From: Candidatus Omnitrophica bacterium CG02_land_8_20_14_3_00__42_8
GTDB lineage: Bacteria > Omnitrophota > Gorgyraeia > Gorgyraeales > Gorgyraeaceae
Length of the DNA: 6,967 nt
Assembly (NCBI GenBank): GCA_002780805.1
Contig: PEUD01000088.1
Span: forward strand, 1-6,967
Reading direction: 5' to 3'
Shown: positions 6,313-6,967 of the stretch, in pieces
How the letters are laid out: each line of letters opens with the position of its first letter
How positions within the stretch are numbered: the stretch's first letter is position 1
The notes under the pieces: generated by a model
Told to the model about the DNA's origin: nothing
The model's database searches: none
The model's input: the letters and a program-made list of their open reading frames with translations, nothing else
Made by a program: the position numbers and the translations under genes

Positions 6313-6967
6313 ATGAAGACAAAAGTCGCGATTGTAAAATGCAAGAATTATGAAAGAACCAGGGTTGAACAGGCTGTGAAAGCTGCGTTCGACCTCTTGG
6401 GAGGACTGAACGCTTTTGTAAAAAAAGGCGAAAAAGTACTTATTAAACCCAATATCCTTTCAGCCCGTTTGCCTGAAGACGGGGTGTGCACGCATATAGA
6501 AGTAATAAGGGCTGTTGTCAAGTCAGTCAGGGATTGCGGGGCTGTGCCCTGTATAGGCGATAACCCTGGCGGTTCAATAAGCCCTGCGAAAGCATATGAA
6601 GGCTCAGGATTGACGTCACTTGCCAAAGAGGAGAGAGTTGAATTAAAAGAGGCAAAAGATATAAAAGTAGTTAACGGCATTCCCATAGCAACGTACTTTC
6701 TTGAATGCGATAAGATTATAAATCTTCCGAAGATGAAGACGCACAGCCTGATGGGGATCACGGGAGCTGTTAAAAACATGTATGGCGCTGTGGCAGGGCT
6801 TCACAAGAGCGAACTTCATAAAAAATTTCCAGGTCCTGAAGAATTTACAAAGGTTCTGGTTGATACGTTTGAAATCGTAAAACTGGATTTAGTTTTAATG
6901 GACGGGGTTGTCGCGATGGATCAGCAGGGGCCTTCTTCAGGGAGATTGAGATATCCAGGACTTCTTA
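6313..6967 (+). CDS. DUF362 domain protein, 3' partial
   Basis: The frame is open from the ATG at 6313 to the right edge, giving 218 visible residues. Family marks of DUF362 (COG2006) are present: an N-terminal start with MKTKVAIVKC, VLIKPNILSA near residues 43-52, a GDNPGG loop near 86-91, and the long block INLPKMKTHSLMGITG with AVKNMYG near residues 136-158. Many members continue into a C-terminal pair of 4Fe-4S ferredoxin motifs; whether this one does lies beyond the window. No enzymatic activity is established for the typical member, so no function is assigned. It is in the same direction as the CPBP gene with a 58-nt gap filled mostly by a palindrome. The hydrophilic sequence without signal peptide or membrane helix suggests a cytoplasmic protein. 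Confidence 0.87.
   Translation, partial: MKTKVAIVKCKNYERTRVEQAVKAAFDLLGGLNAFVKKGEKVLIKPNILSARLPEDGVCTHIEVIRAVVKSVRDCGAVPCIGDNPGGSISPAKAYEGSGLTSLAKEERVELKEAKDIKVVNGIPIATYFLECDKIINLPKMKTHSLMGITGAVKNMYGAVAGLHKSELHKKFPGPEEFTKVLVDTFEIVKLDLVLMDGVVAMDQQGPSSGRLRYPGLL

Noticed and set aside
6348..6779. Reverse-strand open frame of 143 codons
   Set aside because: It is antisense to the well-supported DUF362 coding frame, and its translation has no recognisable motif.

Overview
The window carries seven protein genes, all on the + strand and closely packed: holB (5' end cut off), ricT, metG, iscS, tatD, a CPBP-family membrane protease homologue, and a DUF362 protein (3' end cut off). No tRNA, rRNA, CRISPR array, insertion sequence or reverse-strand gene is supported. 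The order holB-ricT-metG-tatD is a housekeeping block seen in widely separated bacteria; Bacillus subtilis, for example, has holB-yaaT and metS-yabD in the same neighbourhood. By eye the base composition is around 40-45% GC, and the coding style (many AAA, ATA, AGG and GGC codons) together with the gene set points to an uncultured, probably Gram-negative candidate phylum. Omnitrophota (former OP3) is my first guess, held with low to moderate confidence and based on general familiarity only.

Layout. 2-892: DNA polymerase III delta' subunit. 895-1680: PSP1/RicT protein, 2 nt downstream. 1677-1704: a perfect 28-nt palindrome. 1719-3257: methionyl-tRNA synthetase, short form. 3251-3285: an imperfect 35-nt palindrome. 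3305-4462: class I cysteine desulfurase with a strong ribosome binding site. 4456-5229: TatD metal-dependent hydrolase, overlapping iscS by 7 nt. 5223-6254: CPBP membrane protein, overlapping tatD by 7 nt. 6261-6299: a perfect 39-nt palindrome related to the one at 3251. 6313 to the right edge: DUF362 protein. No non-coding stretch exceeds 60 bases.

The genes look like one co-transcribed housekeeping unit covering clamp loading, translation, sulfur mobilisation and nucleic-acid or metal-dependent hydrolysis. No convincing promoter or U-tailed terminator appears between them. iscS sits between metG and tatD without an iscU-like scaffold gene in view. Two translational couplings (iscS/tatD and tatD/CPBP) are visible as ATG-stop overlaps.

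The most interesting structure is in the gaps. All three gaps longer than 2 nt (38, 47 and 58 nt) contain a long palindrome, while the other three junctions are tight or overlapping. Two of the palindromes share an 18-nt core and the third is unrelated in sequence. Two of them contain the stop codon of the upstream gene. This looks like dispersed palindromic elements landing at gene ends inside an operon. I see no clearly new multi-gene system here.
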